64,000 nucleotides of DNA from Tyto alba (lineage: Eukaryota > Chordata > Aves > Strigiformes > Tytonidae), in contig NW_024881296.1 of assembly GCF_018691265.1 (NCBI RefSeq), positions 13,547,427 to 13,611,426 of the forward strand, written 5' to 3'. A program made the position numbers and the translations under genes. The stretch's first letter is position 1; every line of letters starts with the position of its first letter. The notes under the pieces are model-generated. The model had not been told where the DNA came from and did not search any database. It was given only the letters and a program-made list of their open reading frames with translations. Below are positions 1-12,373 of this stretch, in pieces.

Positions 1-360
1 AAGAACGTAGCCGACTCAGTATGAGTGATAAAGTGTGCTTCAGTTTATTGATTTTCATTACAGCCTTTTATAATCCTTCTACTAATTATGCCTACTAGTC
101 ACTAGCTGATTGGCTTAAGCTCTAAGGGTCGTATTCTCACGGTCCACCTACTTGCAGTTAGCTTACAGCACAAGTTTCTCATAACACTAAGTTTCTCACG
201 CTACTATTTCTGATTCCTGTTTACTTGTTTTCGATACACAACAGTACCGTAACACAATGTTTCTCAGACCACCGTTATCATAACACTAGGTTTCTTAGAC
301 CACTATTCCTAATTCCTCTCAACCTGTTTTCGACACACCACGGTACACAAGGCTGAAGTG
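1..360 (-). mobile_element. Partial endogenous retrovirus-like LTR
   Basis: Read on the minus strand, this stretch has a TATA-type element (64-73) closely followed by an AATAAA signal (44-49), the compact arrangement known from avian retroviral LTRs, in which the poly(A) signal lies just after the TATA box. Upstream (about 180-350) an imperfect direct repeat of roughly 75 bp occurs twice about 100 bp apart, as expected for duplicated U3 enhancers. The element runs off the left window edge, so its end and any internal region are not visible. Family not identified. The LTR call is inference from signal layout. Confidence 0.45.
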
Positions 361-1165
361 TCCTTGACATTCCTCAGGTATCAGCAGCTGCGAGCAGCTG
401 CAAGCAAACCCTAGTGAGGCCCAGCATCAGCAGCTAGAGCAGGCTCTGATCGTACAATTGCTCGGTGGGCTCAGGACCCTTGTCTCTGAGCCATTCTCCA
501 ACACTCGACTACAGATAGGGATTTCATTTCCACATTGGTACGGCAAGCGAGATGGGAAGGAATGAGTTTCCACAGAAACACGTTCACAAACGGCATCCCT
601 GCGTCGTTCCTGCTGGCACACAGCGGGGGAGGCTGGTTTGGGAGGACAAAGCACTTTCTGAAGGGGAAGGAACACAGGAGTAAATCGCAAGCAGCCCTCA
701 GTAACCAGGGCAGTACTCTCACAGACAGACGGCCCTGCTGCACGGGCGTGAAGCTTTCTGCTTCCAGCAGTGCTCGAATCCGCTGGACAACCAGCGCAGG
801 ATGCTGATGGAGTGGGAGCATCCAGCAGCTACAAAAGCTGTACTGCATGGCTGAAAACTTGGCCTCTGCTGTAGCGGAGAGGCGCGGCACTGTAAAGCTT
901 CTGTACCCTATGAAGCTGTATAGAAGGCGGCATTAATTTTCCTTACCGAGGTGCTGGAAAGACTTTCTCATGCATACCCATCTGTAAATCCAGCTGTACT
1001 ACCTCAACTTTGTTTCCCACAGTATTTTAGAGGATCCACTCTGTCTTGTACCGGAAGCTGCTCCAGAGTCACGGTTCCCATTTTTCCGATTTGAGAGTAA
1101 CCCAGCCTTTTAAAGTACCGCCTGGAAAGGTCTTGGAAAGAAGTGACACTTTGCGCTAATCCCAC
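361..1165. other. No recognised gene
   Basis: Overlapping open frames up to 139 codons exist on the minus strand at 427-890, but none matches a family I recognise and no convincing splice structure is seen. It lies between the LTR and a kinesin exon relic, so it may be intronic DNA of the latter. Confidence 0.4.
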
Positions 1166-1368
1166 CTGGCACTGCTTGTACTTTTCCCAATGCTGGGTGG
1201 CTTTGAAGAGCTCTTTGCACACAACGGGCACCGGGCCTCTGTTTGCAGCGCAGCCGATCGTCCAACAGCTCTTCCCGAGCCGGCCTGCCCGTACGCCAGC
1301 AGAGCAGCGTTATAACCTTGCCAGGCGTTCTCCAGTGCTCCTTGGGCCAGATCACACAACACCTCGCT
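1166..1368 (-). pseudogene. Kinesin motor-domain exon relic (KIF28-like?)
   Basis: On the minus strand an exon-like block starts after a TAG acceptor (1369-1371) and ends before a GTGGGA donor. It encodes a kinesin-type P-loop region, with GYNAALLAYGQAGSGRA corresponding to the conserved GYN..LFAYGQTGSGKS/T, and then, in another frame, the downstream PVVCKELF stretch seen in kinesin-3 motors. The nucleotide-binding Lys is Arg and the following Ser/Thr is Ala. The two parts are out of frame, so an indel lies between about 1290 and 1245. It is not a functional motor. From memory a KIF28 gene neighbours AHCTF1 in mammals, which would explain its position downstream of the AHCTF1-like exons; that identity is inference. 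Confidence 0.6.
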
Positions 1369-2396
1369 CTAAACAACGATCGAGTGCATCCTCTTCACAG
1401 ATGAGCAAGCAAACGCATACACAAGCACTGCTGCCCGGGACGCGTGCCCCCACTAACAGGTTGAATCAAGATTTGCAAACGTGCTTGAAAGTAATACCGA
1501 GTTCCGGGATGACGGGAGCGTAGGCAAAAGCTAGGTAAGGCTTCCAACCAGTAAACCGACCCGTGCCAGTCACCTGCAGTACGCTTACATGAACGTTAAT
1601 AATGGGAGATAAACTAAATGAGCAGTCTACGACCGTGTATTAGCTACAACTGCTTGTAGTTGGTTCTTTGAGTAAAATCTTACCTGGCCTGCATAGCTGT
1701 TGGATCCGGCTGAGACGAGCATACCGTTCTCGCCCTTTCGGAAGCCACTACGAGACCACTAGGCTAGATGAAACGTAAAGGCCTTCCAGCGCCCTGGATT
1801 CTGAGGGCCACATATGCTTGTGCTGTTGGTGCTCACAGAAATCACACACTACTTCCCTGCACCCTTCTCTGTGTACTGAAAATACGGTTGTAGCACCAAA
1901 AGGCAAGCGATCGGTCACCCAGCGATAGCTCCTGCTTTTGTCTGCATTTAAGCCAAGTTGAACAGCAAGGCACACCACAGCAAGGACTGCTGTGGGATAA
2001 GCCTGCTCTTAAACTATGCCAGGGGATACACAGCCAAGGAGGAAGCGACCTGAACCAACGGACACGTCGGTAACTGTAACTTGCATTTTTCCCTCTCCCT
2101 CGCATACTGGTCATCCACACGGCAGAGGGCTTTGAAAAACACATTTTATTTTAGGAACGGCTTGAATTCAACAGGAACCACAGAACATTTATCTCCAAGC
2201 ACATCCAAGAGACTCGTTACCTGGACTACTTTGCCGAGAAAAAAAAAAGCATTCCTGGATTGGAAACCTGCAAGTTTTGCACAGAAGACAAAAGTACCAA
2301 CAAAATAAGAAAAAACTGCTACCTTCTTACTTGAGAGTCTACAATTTCATAGTATTTTCAGATTGGCCTAGACTAAGAGGTGAAAAGCACTGCCTA
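1369..2396. other. No recognised gene
   Basis: Short frames on both strands, none similar to kinesin or ELYS by eye. An intron of the kinesin relic or spacer is possible. Confidence 0.4.
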
Positions 2397-2771
2397 TCAA
2401 CTCATGAGAAAACACGGGCTGGCTGCTGCCTGTAGCTTGTTTTTTCGCCACCAGAAATCAACAGCTAAGCTATTTGCGATTCGGCACATGGGAACAGATG
2501 AAAAACCGCCAGGTGATTTTGCATCGTGATACTCCAAAGTAGTTTGGTCTGAACGGGCAGAGAAGTTGCTGTTTTCTTTGCTGACATCCATTTTCTCCAA
2601 ACCATCTCCAGGTATGCTTTTTGAAAACGCTTCCACTTCAGCACGATCCTCCTCAGGATTGCTCAGAGTAAGCACAGTTGCCTTATCTCTAGTCTCAGAC
2701 GATGCATCCTCCGCCATTCCATGATGATGCTCCCATGAATCCCCAGGCAGTGCTATATCATCGTTGGTTAC
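2397..2771 (-). CDS. AHCTF1: AHCTF1-like large-exon fragment, ends early
   Basis: This matches the start of the large C-terminal exon of ELYS. The residues [19 protein letters not shown] and [11 protein letters not shown] align with human SLEKLDVSKGNSSVSITSD and TTLEYQDAPSP. The frame opens after a weak acceptor (AATAAAG at 2772-2778) in phase 0, which fits the phase-0 end of the exon at 4862. After the SPGG residues similarity to ELYS is lost, and the frame ends at a TGA at 2399-2397. The rest of the tail is not downstream. This exon is therefore truncated by deletion or rearrangement. The 5' splice boundary is uncertain. Confidence 0.6.
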   Translation of the reverse strand, partial: VTNDDIALPGDSWEHHHGMAEDASSETRDKATVLTLSNPEEDRAEVEAFSKSIPGDGLEKMDVSKENSNFSARSDQTTLEYHDAKSPGGFSSVPMCRIANSLAVDFWWRKNKLQAAASPCFLMS

Positions 2772-5700
2772 CTTTATTAAAATACAAAAAAAAAAGCCAA
2801 CAAAACCTCACAGTCAATAACATGCAGGTGGTTTTTGTAAAGGGAAGACAAAAAACCCCCCCAACATATACTGATATTTGTGTCCCTAGTGTCCCAAAAA
2901 CCACACTGCAACTCTGCCTCAGGGAGAGGACGAGGTACGGCTGGTGGCTCTGCAACTCTAGCACTAGAACAAACAGGGAAAGGTAACTGACTTTCACTCC
3001 CCTGAAGTCCAAACATACCGGAATTCAGGTTTATTTGACCATCGCCCCTGAAGGAAAATCATCTGACAACCACCAGCCTCTTTTCCGCTCGTTACAATTC
3101 CGCCCGATGTTAAGAAGGAAAGGCAGAAACGAAGCAGACACTGGGCAGGAAGCGGTCAAAGATCCCTGTTTGGCCACATAACCAAGTGTCTCAAAAGCAG
3201 TACACCGAGAGCTTGGTGGCAACCACAGTTCTAGTTTCAGCTGTCTTAAATTCTTGAAAACACATTTACCATCGTGTCAGTATAGGTCTTGGCCTAAATA
3301 AGATTATCATAGCCGAAAAAGTCTCTCTCCAAATATTACTTTGGATGAACTGATTACAAAAAAGCCAATCAAAGTTTATTCAGGTACACCTTCCTTCCAG
3401 AATACTAACATAATCCAAATGGATTTTTCGCTATTCCTCTCCACACACGTAGCTCAAAACTGAACTTTGTGAAAAGGCTGCTTACCTATCATATCGTGAG
3501 GAAAAGGTTTTCTGCTCATTTCCTGCCCATGCTGCTCCAATTCTGGATAACACATTACTCATGAAAGTTGCTATGATATCCAGATATCCTGAATTGGCTG
3601 GTTTTCTTGCTCTTGATACTGGCTTTGGTCTCGCAACTGTAAAGCACAAGGGAAAACCTATCAGCCTTGTGTTATCAAAGTGAGCGTTTCTTGACCGCTG
3701 TATTCCCCGCGCTAAAAATTACCTCCTCTTAAGGCCGACGAAGGCAAATGGTAAGGCCTGGCTCTCTCTGCAGCCAGCTGCCTTTGAACTCTAGGAAGGA
3801 TCTTCCGATATGGGCGTAATTCAGACTTTCTGGCACATGCCCCCTCTCTGAAGCGAGGATGGCGATCATTCTGATGAATAAAAAGCGTAAAGCAGTTAAC
3901 TAATTACAGCGAGTGCACTGCACAGAACAGCAGCAAGTTCTACCCATCAGCACACGCCAACTTCACCCGGTAATTTTAGCAAAGTGGAAGGCAGACTAGA
4001 TCAGTAACAGAACCGACAACTGTCAGTTAAAACAGTTCTGGCACTCAGCAGAACCTTATTCCGATACGCCTCTTGTTACCTTTGAGGAACCCCTTACAAC
4101 AGGCAGTAAGAGGTGTAACAAAACCAGATCCTGACAACTTGTTTGTACCCTGCGGACAGCTCCGACATGTAGACACGAGCACACGGCCCTGTTCTGCCCC
4201 TGGTCTTGGCACGGTCCTTCCGCAACTGCCTAACGAGCTGGGTCAGGGAATCCAACCGACGGGACCAAAGGCCGAGTAGAAGGGGGCAACTAGCAGGTGG
4301 ACCAACTTCGTTTGACAGCAGTATGAATGCTACGCCCGGTGCGAGGCAAGAAGCAAACCCCAGAACTTTGGGGCTAGAGAACAGGCGACAGACCAGCTCT
4401 CTTCATCCCGAGTCTGTTTTTACCGTAAGTTAAGCAAACTCAGCCTCGCAGAAAGAGAGATCAAAAGTAAATGCAGCTCATGACTTCTGCTGCTTTCAGA
4501 TGCACAAACCTTAACAAGCCCAAACAATGGCTCGAGCTGTATTCCTCACCTTCCTGCCATACCACCGCTTGAAAAGGCATCGCGGGAAGCTGAGCTAGCA
4601 ATTTGGAACAACCACAGCTCCTAACAACGCTTGAGCGAAACCGCCAAGGACACCGACATGCATTTTGAATATCTGCCTGCCGACGGGTGATGTTACAGAA
4701 GGTCTAGCGGAACCTTTTTGGACCAAATTCAAGCCTGCCATTCTTGATCGCAGGTCCAGGTCTCAATATAAGGAGTTCTGGCAAACTGTCCAAAATTCTA
4801 AACCAAATAACAGACTAGAAAGCCTTTGACTGTAAAATCCACTAACTACAGCCCAGCTTACCCCAACAGTCCATTTCTCATCTGAGTTCCCTTCCTTGAA
4901 AGACACTCTGTGTTTGTTTGCTCTGGGAGGAGGAGTAACTGATTCTCCTGGAAACGCAGAGGGAGTTGCCTGGGGTGTGCTGCGAACGCTGGATCTGAGA
5001 ATAGACTGAGGAGTAAAGCCGGGAAAACCAGAAGCAGATGTGGCCAAAACTTCAGCTTTCTATGAAAAGAAAGAAAAATATTTAATTGAAAACCAATTCG
5101 TACCTTCAAAACGGAAGACTCCACTTCTCCAAAGCATTAGTTTCAATTACAGACTGAGGTTGCAGAGGCAGGGAGGACAAAGTTAACCTCTGCACTGCTC
5201 TTTCTCCAAAGGTATGAAAATCTTAACGATAAAACCCCCCAGGATCTTGTGGATTTTTGGTTTTCTTTTGGTATGTTGGTTGGTTGGTTGGTTGGTTGGT
5301 TTTTCCCACCAACACCAACTAAAATGTGATTTTTCAAATTAATTTCCTGAGGAAACAAGGATATGGCGTCTTGATTTCTGCATTGTTCTCTCCCTTCCCA
5401 GTAATTTTTGCAATTCCTACTCTGCTCTCTAAAAGGCGTACCACTTCAAATGTTACCCCAGCTACTGCCACTGAACACACTGCCATGCAAAATGGCAATC
5501 AGCAAAGCAACAGCGAGAGCTTATTGCTTCACTGATGAATCCATCCGCGCGCTACACCAAATTAAGGGGCTGCTGTACAAATACCTACACATCTTCACCT
5601 AGAAGCATCCAGGTCTTCTTACCTCGGCTCGGAAGAAGAATTTACAGTATGGAAAGGGTTTGAAAGGGGGAGAAGGAAACTAGCTCAATGAGAGGGACGA

Positions 5701-8700
5701 TATTCAATGAGAAGAAAAAGGCTGTCATTCAGAGAGATCACAACTACTTTGTTCAGGCAGGCAAAGGCAAAGAGACCCGCACCAAGAAGACAGGTCAAAT
5801 GTTGTTACTTCCTTACAGGAGAAGAGTTTGAAGGCACTGAATGGACACACAGTTTAACGCAAACAATTAACCAGTACAATTGCTGCCAAAAGCCATCACT
5901 GAGTTGGACAGAGACTGACATCCCTTAACGGACATCACTTAGCTGTCACTCACTTCACCGGATTAAGAAACTGAAGCATGCACGTTCTTGCTGGTGGCTA
6001 TGCAAGTCAAACTGTGCAGAGCTGCTGAGCGCTTGCATAACGAGATGGTTAAGCCACAAACTGCATCTTTAAGGGTCTAAGCATATTGAAAAGCCCAATT
6101 TTAACTTCCTTTGTTCTGCACAGTTCATGAAGTTATGGGACAACGTGCCTACTGCAATTAGCTTAGAACTAAACTTGCCCTCTTCAAGGCTTTTCCCAAC
6201 TTCCTGCTTCCAAAAGGACTGTATGTACAACCACCCCACATGCTCTGAAAATTTGACACAGTTTGAATCCAGCAGTGTTTGTGTCAAACATTTTGGTGGT
6301 TTCATTTTAAACAAAGTTTACAGGCCATTTGTTTGGTCGGTTCTTACTGTTTTTCCAAATACAAACCTTAACCACAAGAGGAGTCTGTAGCAAATTGAAC
6401 TCTGGTGCTCTTGAAGAATTCTTTTGTAACAATGGTGACTGCCAGCTACCACCCTGTGCTGCAGAACATGAAGGGACAGGACGATCCACCAAACCCAGCA
6501 ACCTGTTAAGATACCCAATTTAAAATATGAACATAAATAAACTAAGGAAGAAAATCACGCGGCGTTCAAGAAATCTTGAGATGAGATGTAAGAAAGACAT
6601 TCAAGGAACGAGAAATAGAGGTGAGCCCTCACTGTTGGGGGGATGTATCAGGTCCACGCACAAGTTACCGCCTTTTCCTTTTTTCTTAGTTACTTCTGTA
6701 CATTTCAAGCTTGATTTCCTAAATCACTGCCTCTTAGGGAAGAGAAATCCCATTTTAAGTTGACCAAGGGATGTAATTCTCACGTCAAAGAGAAATTCAC
6801 CTGCATTTCAATGCTGGGACCACTTCAAATTCTCCACCGAGTTGTGTCCTTAAATTGCCCTTTTCTTTACCAGATACAAAACTAAATGCAAACAGAGCAC
6901 TTTGCAAACACAGAAAGTATATACACACACGCACACACACACATACATATACACAGACATAAGAAAAGCAACACCATTTTGAAATATTCACTCTCTAGAT
7001 CTACTATACCTGGAAGATTTTTGTGAAAATCTTGTGACCAGTGTCCCAACAACCGCACTGCGCAACTCTGCCTCAGGGAGAGGACGAGGTACGGCTGGTG
7101 GCTCTGCAACTCTAGCACTAGAACAAACAGGGAAAGGTAACTGACTTTCACTCCCCTGAAGTCCAAACATACCGGAATTCAGGTTTATTTGACCATCGCC
7201 CCTGAAGGAAAATCATCTGACAACCACCAGCCTCTTTTCCGCTCGTTACAATTCCGCCCGATGTTAAGAAGGAAAGGCAGAAACGAAGCAGACACTGGGC
7301 AGGAAGCGGTCAAAGATCCCTGTTTGGCCACATAACCAAGTGTCTCAAAAGCAGTACACCGAGAGCTTGGTGGCAACCACAGTTCTAGTTTCAGCTGTCT
7401 TAAATTCTTGAAAACACATTTACCATCGTGTCAGTATAGGTCTTGGCCTAAATAAGATTATCATAGCCGAAAAACTCTCTCTCCAAATATTACTTTGGAT
7501 GAACTGATTACAAAAAAGCCAATCAAAGTTTATTCAGGTACACCTTCCTTCCAGAATACTAACATAATCCAAATGGATTTTTCGCTATTCCTCTCCACAC
7601 ACGTAGCTCAAAACTGAACTTTGTGAAAAGGCTGCTTACCTATCATATCGTGAGGAAAAGGTTTTCTGCTCATTTCCTGCCCATGCTGCTCCAATTCTGG
7701 ATAACACATTACTCATGAAAGTTGCTATGATATCCAGATATCCTGAATTGGCTGGTTTTCTTGCTCTTGATACTGGCTTTGGTCTCGCAACTGTAAAGCA
7801 CAAGGGAAAACCTATCAGCCTTGTGTTATCAAAGTGAGCGTTTCTTGACCGCTGTATTCCCCGCGCTAAAAATTACCTCCTCTTAAGGCCGACGAAGGCA
7901 AATGGTAAGGCCTGGCTCTCTCTGCAGCCAGCTGCCTTTGAACTCTAGGAAGGATCTTCCGATATGGGCGTAATTCAGACTTTCTGGCACATGCCCCCTC
8001 TCTGAAGCGAGGATGGCGATCATTCTGATGAATAAAAAGCGTAAAGCAGTTAACTAATTACAGCGAGTGCACTGCACAGAACAGCAGCAAGTCATTCATG
8101 AAGTTACGGGACGACGTGCCGGCTGTACTGGAGCTGGCAGCAGTAATTGTTTACCACAGCCCACTTCCTTGGGAGCAGGTGATCATGTCTGGTGCAGCCA
8201 GCTGATGTTTGCAACAGCTCGCATCCCAGTGAGACCCCCCCGTCGTCAGCTGCTGCACTGAGCCCAACGCTCGGAGACACCGACGGGGGCCACGGGGGGT
8301 CTGAGGCAAAGATGCTTTGTGTTGCGCATGACCAGCACGGCCTGCACGCTTCCTTGCGCGTATCTGTGGCACAGAATTTATAGACGGGTCTCTAGAGACA
8401 GGCCTATCAGGGCTGTTCCCCGTCAAACTCCCTAGTTTGGATCTAAGAGTACTATCACTTCTGCTGACTAAAGCCAACACCTGCAGCTCAGTGCAACTCG
8501 CAAATAATGGGAACATCAGGTTACCACGTCTTGTAGCCTCTACAGCCCTGTCAGGCAAGATGGATGTATTTCCCCCTTGATTCCCTCATAGGCAGACACC
8601 TGACCCAAACTGGGTGGCTGGACATCAGCTGGCCTGGGAGACAGACAGCCAGCTGCAAGACACCTCTTGCAGCTATCATGAATGGCTTCACGTATTAAAG

Positions 8701-11700
8701 GACCAGATTTCTTCAAAAAATTCAAGGTCTGAAACGTCAATCAAAAACTACAGATTAAGACAGCAGTATTATTCAGTCACTAAGGGTCTGGCTAACCACT
8801 AAGAGAAATAGGATAATTGTTCACTTAGACTCTCGGGAAGCTCACATCAGCAATATGCTTTGCGTTAGCAATCCGAGTAAGCATTACTACGTAGAGTCGT
8901 AAGGACGGCAGCCAAACTAGCAGTTACAGTTTCTAAAAAAAAATCCTGTAAAACAAAATATTGGCCCTTGCAATGCTTAAGTATTTTCTCCCTTCTCTGT
9001 CAAAACACGGGCCTTTCTTTTTCCCTGAACACTGACACAAATTACTTTCTGTACAAGCTAAAACTAACACACAACTTCAAATCACGCTTTGCATGAGCCT
9101 TTATAAGCCTCTCTGTGCAGAGGCTGATTTATGTTGGCAATACGTAGTGAGCTGAAACTTAATTCAAAATTATTTGCCACAAGCTGTGCCCTGGCTTGGA
9201 AGTTAGAATTTGGCCAGGGTCGGGAAAAAAAAAAAAAAAATTTCTTCTCAAATACTTCTCAAACACAGTTTTTCACTTTCTCCATTCTGTCCTCCTTTTT
9301 CAAGCAGACCAGGGATCAAAACCCTAACTCAAGACTACACAGGCAGTGCGACTGAAGGGTAATAGAGAAGAAACAGCTTTCTTCTTAGGAACGCTTTTGT
9401 TCTTGCTCCTAGAGCAACGTTGTATTCCCTTCTAGACGTTCAGTCTCGGATCGCGCTTCATCAGGAGGCAGTGCTCACTTTACAGTTCCAAGAGCAGACT
9501 GAAAACATTCTCATTTGCATAAAACTGGCAGGGTACAACTGCAATTATGCGTGTGGATGGGCAGGACGAGCATAAACCCATCTCTGACAGTGAAAGCAGT
9601 GCAGGAGAAAACTTGGAAAAGGTCCATCTCTTCACATTCTCAATAAAGATTCGGTAAATGATCACCTCCTTCTGGAAGCTGGTGCAAGTCATATGGACAA
9701 CTCCGGAGTTCAGCAAGCACGTACCATCTGCAGAAACAACCAACATTTGACAAGCTTCCATACGCTCACAGTTACGTTATGACCAGTTTACAGTTTTTAA
9801 ACAGCAGTATCTGGAAAGACAGATCTCAGTGCCCATCTTCCTCACCAGATCACTTACAGACTTTTTAAAAAAATAATTACTGCGTCTAGAACTTTCATCT
9901 CTAGCGCAATCGAGGTGCTGTGCTTTGAGCTTCAGTTCAAAGTCATTTCATTTTATAACCATCACCTCTTCGCAGGCTCTATCATAAAAGCACCAAACCC
10001 CAAAACTCAGCACACTCTCGGATGTGTTTCACAATTTTAAATCCCACCTTAGTGCAACGTAATTTGAGTTGGGTTTGTGGGAGCTGGGGGTTTGGGGGTT
10101 TGGGTTTGGTTTTCGAGTGACAGAGAACAAGAGAACTATTTCATGTCATCTGACCTCAGTTTGAGCTTATCACTATAAAAAGCAGTGAAATACCTACCAA
10201 AATTATAGGAGCTTGGATTAAAAAACTGATCAGGTGGTGGATAGGAAGGAGGCACTCCGCGACAGAGACTCTGCTCACGTACTCGAATATCCAAAACGAG
10301 GCTTGGAGAAGTCATACTTAGTCCAGTATCCAGTGACCACAGCGCAAAATAGGGGCAGTCGTGAAGGAGTTCTTCCGGCCTTAAAGAAAACAAGTGCATA
10401 AGCTAAATGCCAACTTTCAGATGAATTATCTGGGGGGACACTGAAAAGAAGCTAAGAAAAATCTACCTCAGTGAATCTGGCATTTGAGCGTGATACCAGC
10501 GGTTAATGTCAAATACACCCAAGTAAGTAGATGGCTTTCCCTCACCATACGTATTCACTTGCCAGCTGAAGACTGATACACTGGTCTCAGGAGATATTAC
10601 TGTAAAAGACAAGACGTTGTTTCTTATTTGTAGAAAACATGCCGTATCCGATATTTTTAAAGCACCGCTTCCTAGTTTGGTTTAATTCTGTTCTACCACT
10701 CATGCAAAAACAACACTGACTAAGAATAAGAAAAACAATTCACGGAGTAGCAAACACCTCTGTGACAGGTTCCAGGCATCCTGCCCCTTTTTCTTGTTCG
10801 GATTGTATCCGTTCCAAGCCAAATCAGATACATAATTAGTAGCTTATTAAGTTTGCCACGCATTAAGAGTTGAACAAGACATTTAGCTAGATGAACAGCT
10901 GAGCAAAAAAAAAATATGCTAGGAACACAGACACTGCTTCTTTTAGAAAGCACACAAATAGTCATCGTATACACTTGTATCACTTAGCCAGCATTACTAA
11001 TTTCCAGCTTTGTCTCAACCACACATTTTCAGAACAGCTCCTCTCCTGCATGTCCGCACCGAAAGAACACAATTATCACACAAAACAAATACAGAAACAA
11101 AAGTTACAGGTATTTTTTCCATGCCTCATACTTCAGAAAAAGGAGGCAGAAAGGGGTTTTTTTGTTGCCGTTTGGGTTTTTTTTGGTTTTCTTGGGGGTG
11201 TTGGGGGAGTGGTGTTCTTTTTTGTTTCCAACAGGTTTTTAGAAGGCACTCCTCTCAGAAACATGGCACAAGTGGAGAAAATCCAAAGGTGCTTTGATTA
11301 GATTTTGACACACCGTTGCTCGAGGATGGCATCACAAAAGACACGGAAGTTGCCGCTTCAGGACTAAGTCAAAGACAATCAGCAGAAATAGCCTAGAAAG
11401 GTCATGCAAGTGTCTTTGTGACACCAGACAGAAGTCAAGGCCCGTAAGAAGCGGGGGAAGGTGACTAACGCAGTCAAAACAAACGGCTATGCAAGTTATC
11501 ACTGCAGCAGGCTCGAAGATATGGTCAGAGCGTAACTGGATTTGTAAACCCAGAGAGGTATATTTAATTACTGCAAGATAATGAAAGACACCATAAGAGT
11601 TTTAACTGTGTACATGGTCAAGGAAAGCTACCGCTGCATCCTGGATCCTGCTCTCCCTATCACCTGGGAGCAGGAGTAACAGTCCATCACCTCCTGACAG

Positions 11701-12342
11701 ACTAGTACCTCTGTACCTGGCAAGTGGCCGAGGGAGGGCAATAACAGCACTGCGCATCCAGCAAGTTCTGGGCCTGCGCAACTGGTGGAAAACACCCAAA
11801 TAGCTCATCATGGGAGCTGGGCCAGAGTGGAAAAGTCCCTAACGAAAGTCAGTTATCCTGGAGCCCATAAACAGTGACCCCAGGTGAGACCCTCTGAGCT
11901 CTTCTCCTGGATCGCAGTGGGCCTGTGACCAGCATCTCCCCTGAGTTGGGACGCCTCTCAGCTATCAACTCCTCGAGGCACCGTCTGCTGTCGAAGCCAA
12001 TGATGGGCTGGGCAAAGTCGCCCCCCTCGGGTCTCAGTTATTGGCTGTTGAGGAATGATGATGCTTTGCAAGTATTTGCTCTAAGCTTGAGAAGAGGGAA
12101 ATTTTAACCGTAGGCTAGCTTTTCTTCACCCGCCTCTCTACTTATCTATGTGTTTGGGTATACACAGCTGTTTTTACGAGTGTGGGTACATACATATTTC
12201 ACTGGATCCAAATATTTTTGTCTGTCTGTGTGTTTGTACATCTTGTGTTTATGAATAAACATATGTACTTAGATAGATAGATAGATACGTAGATAGATCG
12301 ATAGACAGACAGACAGATAGACAGACAGATAGGTATACAGAT

Positions 12343-12373
<31 letters not shown>

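Larger units (their letters stand above)
2888..3938. repeat. Direct duplication copy A (about 1.05 kb)
   Basis: This block is repeated at 7040-8092. From 3001 to 3938 I see a constant offset of 4154 with no indel and very few mismatches, for example at about 3320. The left 30 bp are more diverged and contain a 2-nt deletion. It carries three AHCTF1-like exons. A recent local duplication or an assembly duplicate would both explain it. Confidence 0.9.
7040..8092. repeat. Direct duplication copy B (about 1.05 kb)
   Basis: Partner of 2888-3938. Both copies share sequence up to a CAGCAGCAAGT motif at the right end, then diverge abruptly at 3939 and 8093. Confidence 0.9.

Noticed and set aside
3031..3222. 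63-codon frame identical at 7185-7376
   Set aside because: Its identity reflects the 1.05-kb DNA duplication, not coding constraint; it lies between ELYS exons and matches no family.
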